From contig JBBIVA010000128.1 in NCBI GenBank assembly GCA_037439945.1, forward strand, positions 1 to 10,639: a stretch of DNA of 10,639 bases, in the 5' to 3' direction. The DNA is from CALEUX01 sp037439945 (lineage in GTDB: Bacteria; Bacteroidota; Bacteroidia; Bacteroidales; Marinilabiliaceae). This document shows positions 1 through 7,467 of the stretch, piece by piece (position 1 is the stretch's first letter; every line of letters begins with the position of its first letter). Under the pieces are notes generated by a model. It searched no databases and was not told where the DNA came from. It saw only the letters and a program-made list of their open reading frames with translations. The position numbers were made by a program, and so were the translations under genes.

Positions 1-178
1 AACTCTATGCTTTAAATTTTATTACAAAATTATTACATCGAACTCACGTTAATTAGTCTAAATAATCATCATTAGATAAAGCTTTGCAGCAATAAATGGC
101 CTTTTAATCAAAAAATAGTGCAATTAGCAAAAGTGTATTGTAATTTTAGGGTTCGGTTTACAATGAAAATAGCCAATC

Positions 179-3100
179 ATGAAGAGACTTTTACTTCTTT
201 TGTTTGCCTTAATATCTCCTTTTTCATTATTATCACAGGTTGATTTGTCGATAAACAAGGTTGTGAATAACCCGGTGCCTAATGTAGGCAGCGATGTGGT
301 TTTTACAATTACAGTTGAAAATAAAGATTTAGTATTTAATGCAACCGGAGTCAGCGTATCAGATATTTTGCCCGATGGCTATACATTTGTTTCTGATGAT
401 GGTGGGGGTAATTTCAATTCGGTTACCGGCCATTGGAGCATAGGAACCTTTGCTGCTGGAGCCAGTAGCCAGTTAAATATAACATGCAGTGTAAAAGCAA
501 CCGGTAACTATTCCAATTCGGCAACAGTTACATCCGATAATGATACAAATCCATCCAATGATAGTGCAACCGCAACAGTAACCCCTGTACCGCAGGCCGA
601 TTTGTCGGTAAACAAAGTTGCCGGTACCAACACGCCCAATGTAGGCAGCAATGTAACCTTTACCATCACAGTAAATAATTCCGGTCCCAGCACGGCCACA
701 GGCGTAAGCGTAACCGATAACCTTCCTTCGGGATATACTTTTGTAAGCGCCACGCCATCAGTTGGCAGCTGGGCATCGCCCACGTGGACAGTTGGGGATA
801 TGGCACCGGGAAGCTCAGCCACCCTAACGCTGGTTGCCACTGTATTGTCCGGAGGGGCCTATAACAACAGCGCCACGGTTGCCTCAGCCACTGCCGACCC
901 TGTTGCAGGCAACAACACATCGCTTGTTACAGTAACCCCTGTACCGCAGGCCGATCTTGAGATTACAAAGACCATATCCATTTTAAATCCAAAAATTGGT
1001 GATGAAATAAAATTTACATTAACAGTTACAAATAAAGGGCCTAGTAATTCAACCGGTGTTAAAGTATCAGACCCATTGCCATCAGGATATACATATAAAT
1101 CCTTTAGTGGTGATGGAAGTTATGTTTCCGGTACAGGCCTATGGACTATTGGAAATATTGCTAAAGATGCTGTCAAATCAATTGAGATTATTGCAACCGT
1201 AGTTTTATCTGCAAACTATTCGAATGTGGCAACTGTTTCAGCTGTAGAAAATGATCCTAATCCGGCTAACAATCAAGATTCGGCTACACCGGTTATTCAG
1301 AATAGTGCACCTGTAGCCGTGAATAATTCTTATTCAACACCAGAGGATATTACTCTAAATGTTAATTCGGCATCAGGTTTATTAAGTAATGACTATGATG
1401 TTGATGGGGATGTTATTTCCGTAACTATGTTCAATGTAAATTCTACTAATTACAATGCCGGCCAGACAGCTAATTTATCACAGGGGAACTTAACAATTAG
1501 TTCTAACGGAAGCATCAGTTTTTCACCTGTTTTGAACTATAACGGAGTTTTACCAGTAATAACCTATACCGTTTCAGATACAAAAACCACGTCAAATGCA
1601 ACCTTAACCATAACAGTAAATGCAGTTAACGACCCTCCAACCGCTGTTACCGATTCTTATGTAGCCATTGAGGATACACCGCTAAACATTAATGCCGCTG
1701 ATGGTTTGTTAAAGAATGACTCAGATATTGATGGAGATAACATTTCGGTAATTCAATTTACAGTAAACAGTACTAATTATACATCAGGACAAACTGCAAA
1801 TTTCACACAGGGAAGTTTAACTGTGTTATCAAATGGCAGCTTTAGTTTTATACCTGCTTTAAATTTTAACGGATTAGTTACTGGGATAACATATACCATT
1901 TCAGACGGGGCATTGACTTCAACAGCAGGGATTGGAATGAGTGTAACTGCCGTAAATGATGCTCCGGTTGCCAATCCTGATTATTTATACACGGCCGAAG
2001 GAACCGGAACCATAATAAATGTACTTGCAAATGATAATGATGCCGCTGACGGTCCCAGTGGAGGATTAAGTCTTAGTTCGCTTAAAATAACAAAGCAACC
2101 AACAAATGGGTCAATTATAATTCTGGCTAATAAAACTATTAGTTATACCCCTCACACAGGATTTTATGGTCAGGATGTGGCAAATTATGAAATTTGTGAT
2201 GTTGGATATCCCCTGCCTCCAATATGCGTTACTGGTACAATTTACATTGATGTGGCCAGGGTATCGCCACAGGCTGTTGATGATAACACAGTTACCAATG
2301 AAGATACCCCTGTCAATGTAAACGTGCTTCAAAATGATATTGATACTGATATAGACCCATCCAGCCTGGTAATTGTAAGCGCACCAACAAAGGGTACTAT
2401 TTCCTACCTTGGGAATGGAATTGTTAGGTACACACCTAACCATAACTACAATGGAGGCGATTCTTTTAATTATACTGTAAGGGATTTAACCAACTTGATA
2501 AGTAATATTGGAAAAGTAACAATTACAATTAACCCGGTGCCTGATACACCTGTTTCAACAAATGGTTGGTATTCAACACCTGAGAATGTACAAGTGTTAA
2601 TTCCACTTTCTAATTTAGTTACAGATCCTGACGGGGATATAGATTTTTCAACAATTTTAATTGCCGGACCCCCGCAAAACGGAATAATTACCCTGGGTAG
2701 TAATCCGGGTGACTTAATTTATACACCTAATTTTGGATATGCCGGTAACGATAGTTTTAAGTATAATGTGTCTGATGCCACAGGGCTTAGAAGTAATACA
2801 TCAACAATATCAGTGCAGGTGTCCGATCAGGCCCCATCAGCGGTTGATGATGTTATCTCCATTAACGAGGATGAAACCGTTGCTATAAATGTTTTAAGCA
2901 ACGATACCGATCCGCAGAATAACATTGATCCCACATCGGTTACAATTGTTACTCAGCCCAAAAAAGGAGTGGCCACTGTTAACACTCAAATCGGAAGGAT
3001 AAACTATACACCAAATGCCAATTATTTTGGAAACGATACATTTGATTACAGAGTTTGTGACTTAAGCAGTTATTGTGATGAAGGTAGGGTTACAATAACC

Positions 3101-4846
3101 ATTTTACCTGTTAATGATGCACCTGTTGCGGTAAATGATGTAAGGGTTTTACAGGAGGATAATTCTGTTTTTATTGATGTTCTGGCCAACGATTTTGATG
3201 TTGATAACCTGATTTCGGAGCTCGTAATAACAATTGTTAGTCAGCCCGTAAATGGTGTGGTTCAGGTAGTTAAAAATCCGGGTGGAATAGTTTATTCCCC
3301 AAAACTAAATTATAACGGACCTGATAGTTTTTTTTACCGTTTAACCGATCAGGGAGGGTTGTCTTCTACAGCTACAGTTAATTTAAATGTAACCCCGGTA
3401 AATGACCCACCCCAACCGGCCAACGATAATTTCACTCCTGTCAGGTCAGAAGGAATGATATTGACTATTTTGGCCAACGATACCGACCCTGAGAATAATA
3501 TTAATCCGGCATCAGTAACTATTATTACACAGCCACAACACGGACATGCAACGGTAAATGCCAATGGAACTGTTTTTTACCTGCCTAATGCAACATATTT
3601 TGGCAGCGACGGTTTTACATATTCAGTTTGTGATACTGATGGAGCTTGTGCCCAGGCGCAGGTTACCCTTTGGGTTATAGCAGGGAACGGTCCGCCACAA
3701 CCCGGTAACGATAGTATTTTCACAAATGAAGATATATTAATACAATTTAACCCTTTAATAAATGATACAGATCCAAATAACAACATTAATCCTGCATCAA
3801 TATTAACTACAGAGGGGCCTTTTTTTGGAACCATTGAGATTATTAATTCAATGGGGGAAATAATTTATAAACCCAATTTGAATTATTTTGGTAATGATTA
3901 TTTTAAATACAGAATTTGCGACTCAGGTGAACCACCATTATGTAGTGGAGCCACAGTTTATATTACAATTAATTCAATAAATGATGCACCCGGGTTGCAA
4001 TCAGATGTAATTAATATGACAGATATGGCAGTAGCAAATGCTAATGTATTGATCAACGATACAGAAGTTGAAGGAGAAATAATGACATCAACTTTAATTT
4101 CTGCCTCGCCATCAGTTTATGGTGAATTTAGCCTTACTGCCAATGGATCATTTATTTATAATTCATACCCGGGTTCTTATTGTAATACCGATGTAATAAC
4201 CTATAAGGTTTGTGATCCGCTTATTGCTTGTTCACAATCGCAAATTGTTGTAAATATTTCACCCAAAGATTCTGATTCAGATCGTTTACCCGATTTTATT
4301 GAGACCGTAACCCGTGATACAAACAGTGATAATGTTTTTGATTATCTGAGTTCCGATTCTGATGGCGATGGTATTTCAGACCTTGAAGAGTCGGGGATTA
4401 CAGATACCTGTTTGGATGATACACCCAGAGATACTGACGGTGATGGGGTTCCTGATTACAGGGATTTGGATTCAGATGATGATGGTGTTCCCGACCGTGA
4501 CGAAAGAACTGGCGACTGTGATAATGATGGTTTACCAAATTATATTGATGATTTTGATGATTGTGGCGATAGATTAAATGTACCATCTACTTTTTCTCCA
4601 AATGGTGATGGAGTGAATGAATTTTGGATAATCCAGGGGGTAAAGGACTTTAGGAATAATGAATTATCGGTTTTTAACAGATGGGGAAGCCTTGTTTTTC
4701 ATCAGAAACCATACGATAATAACTGGAACGGTAAAGCATCAACCAATGTTATGGGGGCTGATGATCTTCCTGAAGGAACTTACTATTATGTTCTTGTACT
4801 TGATAATAAAAATTTTTTAAAAGGGAGTGTTTACATTAAAAGATAA
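179..4846 (+). CDS. Giant secreted adhesin-like protein: DUF11 + cadherin-like repeats + type B T9SS sorting domain
   Basis: This encodes a 1555-residue multidomain protein, probably exported by Sec and then by the type IX system to the cell surface or medium. Residues 1-20 are a Sec signal peptide (MKRLLLLLFALISPFSLLSQ). Residues ~21-374 are three DUF11 repeats (FTITV, LPxGYTF and NN motifs). Residues ~377-1362 are about ten cadherin-like/Big_9-like repeats with ND(T/F)D, YTPN..Y.G.D.F.Y and VNDAP/VNDPP linkers. Residues ~1364-1462 are Asp-rich TSP3-like calcium-binding repeats (DSDGDG, DTDGDGVPD). Residues ~1466-1555 match the gliding-motility-associated CHU_C domain (FSPNGDGVNEFW, FNRWGSLVF, WNGK, LPEGTYYYVL). 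CHU_C domains are known type B T9SS signals, and this architecture resembles SprB-type adhesins. An adhesive or matrix role is inferred; the ligand is unknown, and no enzymatic domain is visible. The ATG at 179 precedes the signal peptide directly. An ATG at 163 is out of frame. I see no Shine-Dalgarno and no convincing promoter in positions 1-178. It is first gene of the operon, 8 nt before the PorP-like gene. Confidence 0.93.
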   Translation: MKRLLLLLFALISPFSLLSQVDLSINKVVNNPVPNVGSDVVFTITVENKDLVFNATGVSVSDILPDGYTFVSDDGGGNFNSVTGHWSIGTFAAGASSQLNITCSVKATGNYSNSATVTSDNDTNPSNDSATATVTPVPQADLSVNKVAGTNTPNVGSNVTFTITVNNSGPSTATGVSVTDNLPSGYTFVSATPSVGSWASPTWTVGDMAPGSSATLTLVATVLSGGAYNNSATVASATADPVAGNNTSLVTVTPVPQADLEITKTISILNPKIGDEIKFTLTVTNKGPSNSTGVKVSDPLPSGYTYKSFSGDGSYVSGTGLWTIGNIAKDAVKSIEIIATVVLSANYSNVATVSAVENDPNPANNQDSATPVIQNSAPVAVNNSYSTPEDITLNVNSASGLLSNDYDVDGDVISVTMFNVNSTNYNAGQTANLSQGNLTISSNGSISFSPVLNYNGVLPVITYTVSDTKTTSNATLTITVNAVNDPPTAVTDSYVAIEDTPLNINAADGLLKNDSDIDGDNISVIQFTVNSTNYTSGQTANFTQGSLTVLSNGSFSFIPALNFNGLVTGITYTISDGALTSTAGIGMSVTAVNDAPVANPDYLYTAEGTGTIINVLANDNDAADGPSGGLSLSSLKITKQPTNGSIIILANKTISYTPHTGFYGQDVANYEICDVGYPLPPICVTGTIYIDVARVSPQAVDDNTVTNEDTPVNVNVLQNDIDTDIDPSSLVIVSAPTKGTISYLGNGIVRYTPNHNYNGGDSFNYTVRDLTNLISNIGKVTITINPVPDTPVSTNGWYSTPENVQVLIPLSNLVTDPDGDIDFSTILIAGPPQNGIITLGSNPGDLIYTPNFGYAGNDSFKYNVSDATGLRSNTSTISVQVSDQAPSAVDDVISINEDETVAINVLSNDTDPQNNIDPTSVTIVTQPKKGVATVNTQIGRINYTPNANYFGNDTFDYRVCDLSSYCDEGRVTITILPVNDAPVAVNDVRVLQEDNSVFIDVLANDFDVDNLISELVITIVSQPVNGVVQVVKNPGGIVYSPKLNYNGPDSFFYRLTDQGGLSSTATVNLNVTPVNDPPQPANDNFTPVRSEGMILTILANDTDPENNINPASVTIITQPQHGHATVNANGTVFYLPNATYFGSDGFTYSVCDTDGACAQAQVTLWVIAGNGPPQPGNDSIFTNEDILIQFNPLINDTDPNNNINPASILTTEGPFFGTIEIINSMGEIIYKPNLNYFGNDYFKYRICDSGEPPLCSGATVYITINSINDAPGLQSDVINMTDMAVANANVLINDTEVEGEIMTSTLISASPSVYGEFSLTANGSFIYNSYPGSYCNTDVITYKVCDPLIACSQSQIVVNISPKDSDSDRLPDFIETVTRDTNSDNVFDYLSSDSDGDGISDLEESGITDTCLDDTPRDTDGDGVPDYRDLDSDDDGVPDRDERTGDCDNDGLPNYIDDFDDCGDRLNVPSTFSPNGDGVNEFWIIQGVKDFRNNELSVFNRWGSLVFHQKPYDNNWNGKASTNVMGADDLPEGTYYYVLVLDNKNFLKGSVYIKR
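239..1300 (+). repeat. Array of three DUF11 repeats within the adhesin gene
   Basis: Three in-frame units of about 117-119 codons encode residues ~21-139, 140-257 and 258-374. Each starts with a D/E-L-x-(I/V)-x-K motif, then NVGS or PKIGD, FT(I/L)TV, LP(S/D)GYT and a closing NN/ND...ATVTP. DUF11 is a beta-sandwich stalk domain common in bacterial surface proteins. The starts of units 1 and 2 are also alike in DNA: 242-263 and 599-620 differ at 2 of 22 positions, and 281-292 and 638-649 are identical. Unit 2 is far richer in GC than unit 3. Confidence 0.85.
575..955 (+). repeat. Exact 27-bp direct repeat bounding the second DUF11 unit
   Basis: The 27 bases at 575-601 recur without change at 929-955, exactly 354 bp (118 codons) apart and in the same frame. 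Both encode TVTPVPQAD, the linker between DUF11 units. The bases on either side differ. Identity at synonymous sites, in a protein whose other repeats have diverged in DNA, points to recent duplication or recombination rather than selection on the protein alone. Confidence 0.9.
1307..4264 (+). repeat. Tandem array of about ten cadherin-like repeats within the adhesin gene
   Basis: Approximate unit boundaries in residues are 377-485, 486-594, 595-692, 697-787, 790-883, 885-980, 981-1075, 1076-1169, 1170-1269 and 1270-1362. The first two form a subclass of 109 residues with the shared motif VNSTNY..GQTAN. The rest are about 90-100 residues, and units 6, 8 and 9 share NDTDP.NNI(N/D)P. Units 3, 6, 8, 9 and 10 carry a cysteine pair around the YxxCD motif. 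These domains resemble the Big_9/cadherin_5/tandem-95 families that form rigid calcium-dependent stalks. Edges are estimated by eye from the recurring ND(A/P)P linker and could shift by a few residues. Confidence 0.85.
4574..4843 (+). other. CHU_C / type B T9SS C-terminal sorting domain
   Basis: Residues ~1466-1555 of the adhesin have the whole CHU_C signature: TFSPNGDGVNEFW at the start, LSVFNRWGSLVF in the middle, then a YDNNWNGK segment, LPEGTYYYVLVL and a terminal KGSVYIKR. Family knowledge: this domain directs T9SS export and, unlike the shorter type A domain, works with PorP/SprF-family partners. The PorP-like gene directly downstream agrees with this. Confidence 0.93.
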
Positions 4847-4854
4847 CCCGAATT

Positions 4855-5793
4855 ATGATTAAAAATATAAGATATACTTTTTTTGTCATTTTGCTCTCCG
4901 GTTTGTTTTATTCCGCAAAAAGTCAGTATGATCCCCTGTACACACAGTATATGTTCAATACTCTTGCTTTAAACCCGGCTTACGCAGGGACCAGTGGAGT
5001 TTTAAATGCAATGATTATGTCCAGGCAGCAATGGGTTGGTTTTAAAGATGCACCTTCAACCCAGACATTTTCAATTCACACTCCGGTAGCTTCACGCAAT
5101 TTAGGTACAGGAATTTCAGTTGTTCATGATAAAATAGGGCCGGTTACAAATACAAATGCATTTTTTGATTACTCTTTTCAGTTTTTTTTGGCATCTGAAG
5201 TTAAAATGTCGCTGGGTTTAAAGGCCGGATTCAGCCATTTTCAGAGAGATTTGACAAGATATCTGGCTGAGGTGGGCGCAGAAGACCCTGCTTACACAAA
5301 TAATATTGATACCAAATTACTTCCCAATTTTGGATTTGGTTTTTATTGTTATGGAAACAGGTTTTATTTTGGAGCATCGTCTCCGCGTATTTTAGAGAAC
5401 AAGATTGGAACTGATGGCTCATTAACAACTGTGCAGGCACCTAAGGAGAGCAGGTTATATTTATTAATGGCAGGATATATGTTCCCAATTAATAATGACC
5501 TTGATTTAAGGTCATCTTTCCTGGTTAGGGCAACAGGTTCGGCACCTTTATCTTACGACGTTAATATAAGTTTATTGATAAGCAATAAGTTATGGGTTGG
5601 GGCAATGGCCAGGCCAGGAAATGGGTTTGGTGCAATATTGCAATATCAGCTTTCACCACAAATTAGGGCAGGGTATGCTTACGATATGAGTACCAATGAA
5701 TTGATGGCGCATCAGAATGGTTCACATGAAGTAATGATTAGTTATGAGTTTAATTTCAGAAAAGAAAATATTCAAAACCCAAGATATTTTTGA
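4855..5793 (+). CDS. PorP/SprF-family type IX secretion outer-membrane protein
   Basis: This encodes a 312-residue outer-membrane beta-barrel protein of the PorP/SprF family. Residues 1-23 are a signal peptide ending at AKSQ. The mature start QYDPLYTQYMFNTLALNPAYAG is the most typical stretch of the family. RQQWVGFKDAPSTQTFSIH (57-75), GTGISVVHDKIGP (84-96) and the C-terminal ...YEFNF...PRYF (297-312) also fit, and the length is normal. In Flavobacterium johnsoniae the relative SprF is needed for secretion of the CHU_C adhesin SprB. This copy therefore probably serves the adhesin encoded 8 nt upstream, by helping its export or holding it at the surface. That partnership is inferred from position. 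The family has many paralogues per genome, so no gene symbol is given. The downstream gene begins 1 nt after the stop, so the two are surely co-transcribed. Confidence 0.93.
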   Translation: MIKNIRYTFFVILLSGLFYSAKSQYDPLYTQYMFNTLALNPAYAGTSGVLNAMIMSRQQWVGFKDAPSTQTFSIHTPVASRNLGTGISVVHDKIGPVTNTNAFFDYSFQFFLASEVKMSLGLKAGFSHFQRDLTRYLAEVGAEDPAYTNNIDTKLLPNFGFGFYCYGNRFYFGASSPRILENKIGTDGSLTTVQAPKESRLYLLMAGYMFPINNDLDLRSSFLVRATGSAPLSYDVNISLLISNKLWVGAMARPGNGFGAILQYQLSPQIRAGYAYDMSTNELMAHQNGSHEVMISYEFNFRKENIQNPRYF

Positions 5794-5794
5794 T

Positions 5795-7318
5795 ATGTCA
5801 GTTAAAAGATTTTTGTGGTTTATTTTGATAATTCTTCCTTTAAATTTATTATCACAAAGTAAGGCTTTAAAGAAGGCTGATGCGCTATTTAACAAATTCG
5901 ACTATAAAAAAGCCCTGGAGCAATATCAGAAACTTGAGGCTAAAGGCGAATCAAGATACTATGTTACCCGTAGAATATCAGATTGTTACAGGTTGTTAAG
6001 CATGCCTGTTATGGCTGCCGATTGGTATGAAAGGGCAATTGTATTTCCGGATGTTGAAGCAGAGACCTATTATCATCTTGGAATGGCTTTAAGAACATTA
6101 AAAAGATATGAAGAATCAGAGGAGTTTCTATCAAGGTTCCATACCCTTACACGTACCCAACCAATGAGAAGGGGTTTAAGTTCTGATGATTATCTTTTGT
6201 CAATAATGGCTGATTCTACAAGGGTTACTCTTAATAAACTACATATTAATACAAAATATTCTGAATTTGGTCCGGTTATTTGGAATGGCCATTTAGTATT
6301 TTCATCCAACCGACCTGGTAAAACAATTATTAGACATAGAGATACAAGGAATAATCAACCTTTCTTTGATTTATATGCTGCAAAAATTGATTCAGTAAAT
6401 AAAACCGGAAGGAGTGAGCTACTACAACATCAGCTAAAATCAGGGTTAAATGATGGGCCAGTTTCTTTTACATCAGATGGGCAACAAATGTACATAACCC
6501 GTAATACACATAAAAATCCTGAAGGTAAAAGTGAATTGGATATTATGACAACCCGGTTTAATGAAGGCAAATGGGATAAATTTCTGGCAACATTACCATT
6601 GAAAATGAAGGGTTTTTCTATAGCCCATCCTTCAATTTCAAGTGACGAGCAAAGGTTATATTTTGTTTCTGATATGCCAGGTGGTTATGGTGGAATGGAT
6701 ATTTATTACAGCGACCGTAAAGGGGGCTTCCTGTCGCAACCAGTTAATCTTGGGCCTAATATAAATACTCCAGGTAATGAGTTGTTTCCGTTTATTGCAC
6801 ACGACGGAAGACTTTTTTTTGCTTCAAGTGGTCTCCCGGGGCTGGGGGGCCTCGATGTTTTTGTAACCTTGCCGGGGGAAAAGGGTTTTTCTGAACCAAT
6901 AAATCTTGGTCATGGAATTAACAGCCAGTATGACGACTTCAGCTTTTTTTTAAAACCCGATGGAAAGTCTGGATATTTTGCATCAAACAGGCCCGGAGGT
7001 GTTGGTAGTGACGATATTTATGCATTTGATTTTGTTAAACCTCTGTTATTCACCCTGGTTGAAGGAACTATAATAAATAAAACAAACAGATCAGTTGAAC
7101 CTGACGTTATAATAACCGTATTGAAATCGGATGGAACACCAGTTGCAACTTTTCAAAGTGACAGCAAAGGTAATTTTAATATTCAATTGCTTCGTGACTA
7201 TAGCTACCGTTTTGTGTTTAGAAAAAGACTTATGGAGCCAACCGAAAGGGAGATTCTACCTTCCAGGCTTAAAGAATTCTCTAAAATAAACTTAACTGTA
7301 GAATTGGTACCCAGATAG
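5795..7318 (+). CDS. TPR-PD40 repeat protein, PorE/OmpA-family-like but without an OmpA domain
   Basis: This encodes a 507-residue exported protein. I chose the ATG at 5795, 1 nt after the previous stop, because it begins directly with a signal peptide (MSVKRFLWFILIILPLNLLS). An in-frame ATG at 5744 would add 17 polar residues and overlap the previous gene by 50 nt. Residues ~22-120 hold about three TPR-like helical pairs. Residues ~155-412 hold PD40/WD40-like propeller repeats (FSSNRPG, DGQQMYITRN, SSDEQRLYFVSDMPGGYGGMDIY, HDGRLFFASSG..GLGGLDVFV, GYFASNRPGGVGSDDIYAF). Residues ~419-507 resemble a carboxypeptidase-regulatory beta-sandwich. Relatives next to CHU_C and PorP genes normally continue into a C-terminal OmpA peptidoglycan-binding domain; this one stops before it. 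No lipobox cysteine is seen at the signal peptide end. A periplasmic accessory role for T9SS cargo is inferred. Confidence 0.88.
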   Translation: MSVKRFLWFILIILPLNLLSQSKALKKADALFNKFDYKKALEQYQKLEAKGESRYYVTRRISDCYRLLSMPVMAADWYERAIVFPDVEAETYYHLGMALRTLKRYEESEEFLSRFHTLTRTQPMRRGLSSDDYLLSIMADSTRVTLNKLHINTKYSEFGPVIWNGHLVFSSNRPGKTIIRHRDTRNNQPFFDLYAAKIDSVNKTGRSELLQHQLKSGLNDGPVSFTSDGQQMYITRNTHKNPEGKSELDIMTTRFNEGKWDKFLATLPLKMKGFSIAHPSISSDEQRLYFVSDMPGGYGGMDIYYSDRKGGFLSQPVNLGPNINTPGNELFPFIAHDGRLFFASSGLPGLGGLDVFVTLPGEKGFSEPINLGHGINSQYDDFSFFLKPDGKSGYFASNRPGGVGSDDIYAFDFVKPLLFTLVEGTIINKTNRSVEPDVIITVLKSDGTPVATFQSDSKGNFNIQLLRDYSYRFVFRKRLMEPTEREILPSRLKEFSKINLTVELVPR

Positions 7319-7410
7319 ATATAGAAAGCAATAATTTGTAGTATTTTTTAGACTAAAAAGGTTGCCTGATAAATATTTTGAGGGAAAAATTTGATTTTTT
7401 TTAAACCATG

Positions 7411-7438
7411 TAAAAAAAAGGGCCTGGTAAAAGCCCTT
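7411..7438 (-). terminator. Intrinsic terminator of the nucleoside kinase gene
   Basis: Positions 7418-7423 (AAGGGC) pair with 7433-7438 (GCCCTT) across a 9-base loop. Read on the - strand, the stem is followed by eight T, which are the A run at 7412-7419 on the + strand and overlap the stem base. It lies about 30 bp past the kinase stop codon. On the + strand the stem is followed by AATAAA and not a T run, so it should not serve the operon at 179-7318 well. Confidence 0.75.
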
Positions 7439-7467
7439 AATAAATTGCCACAAAAAAAAATTCTGAT

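Noticed and set aside
141..148. TAATTTTA as the -7 promoter element of the adhesin operon
   Set aside because: It resembles TAnnTTTG at most positions, but no TTTG or TTG lies 19-21 bp upstream, and such AT-rich matches are common by chance here.
508..920. Two antisense open frames (508-840 and 666-920) opposite the DUF11 repeats
   Set aside because: They lie wholly inside the adhesin gene. They have no recognisable domain and are explained by the GC-rich, stop-poor unit 2 on the opposite strand.
4362..4586. Open frames in other frames across the Asp-rich TSP3 region, one with a His/Asn-rich product
   Set aside because: Repetitive GAT codons read out of frame or antisense give low-complexity products. 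The + strand adhesin frame explains the region fully.
5744..5794. Upstream start for the PD40 protein that would overlap the PorP gene by 50 nt
   Set aside because: The 17 extra residues are polar and would bury the signal peptide. The ATG at 5795 gives a standard signal peptide and a 1-nt gap.
7319..7467. A frameshifted OmpA domain or terminator for the + strand operon after 7318
   Set aside because: No OmpA-like residues are seen in any frame. The only GC stem (7418-7438) has its T run on the - strand; the + strand T runs nearby lack a stem.
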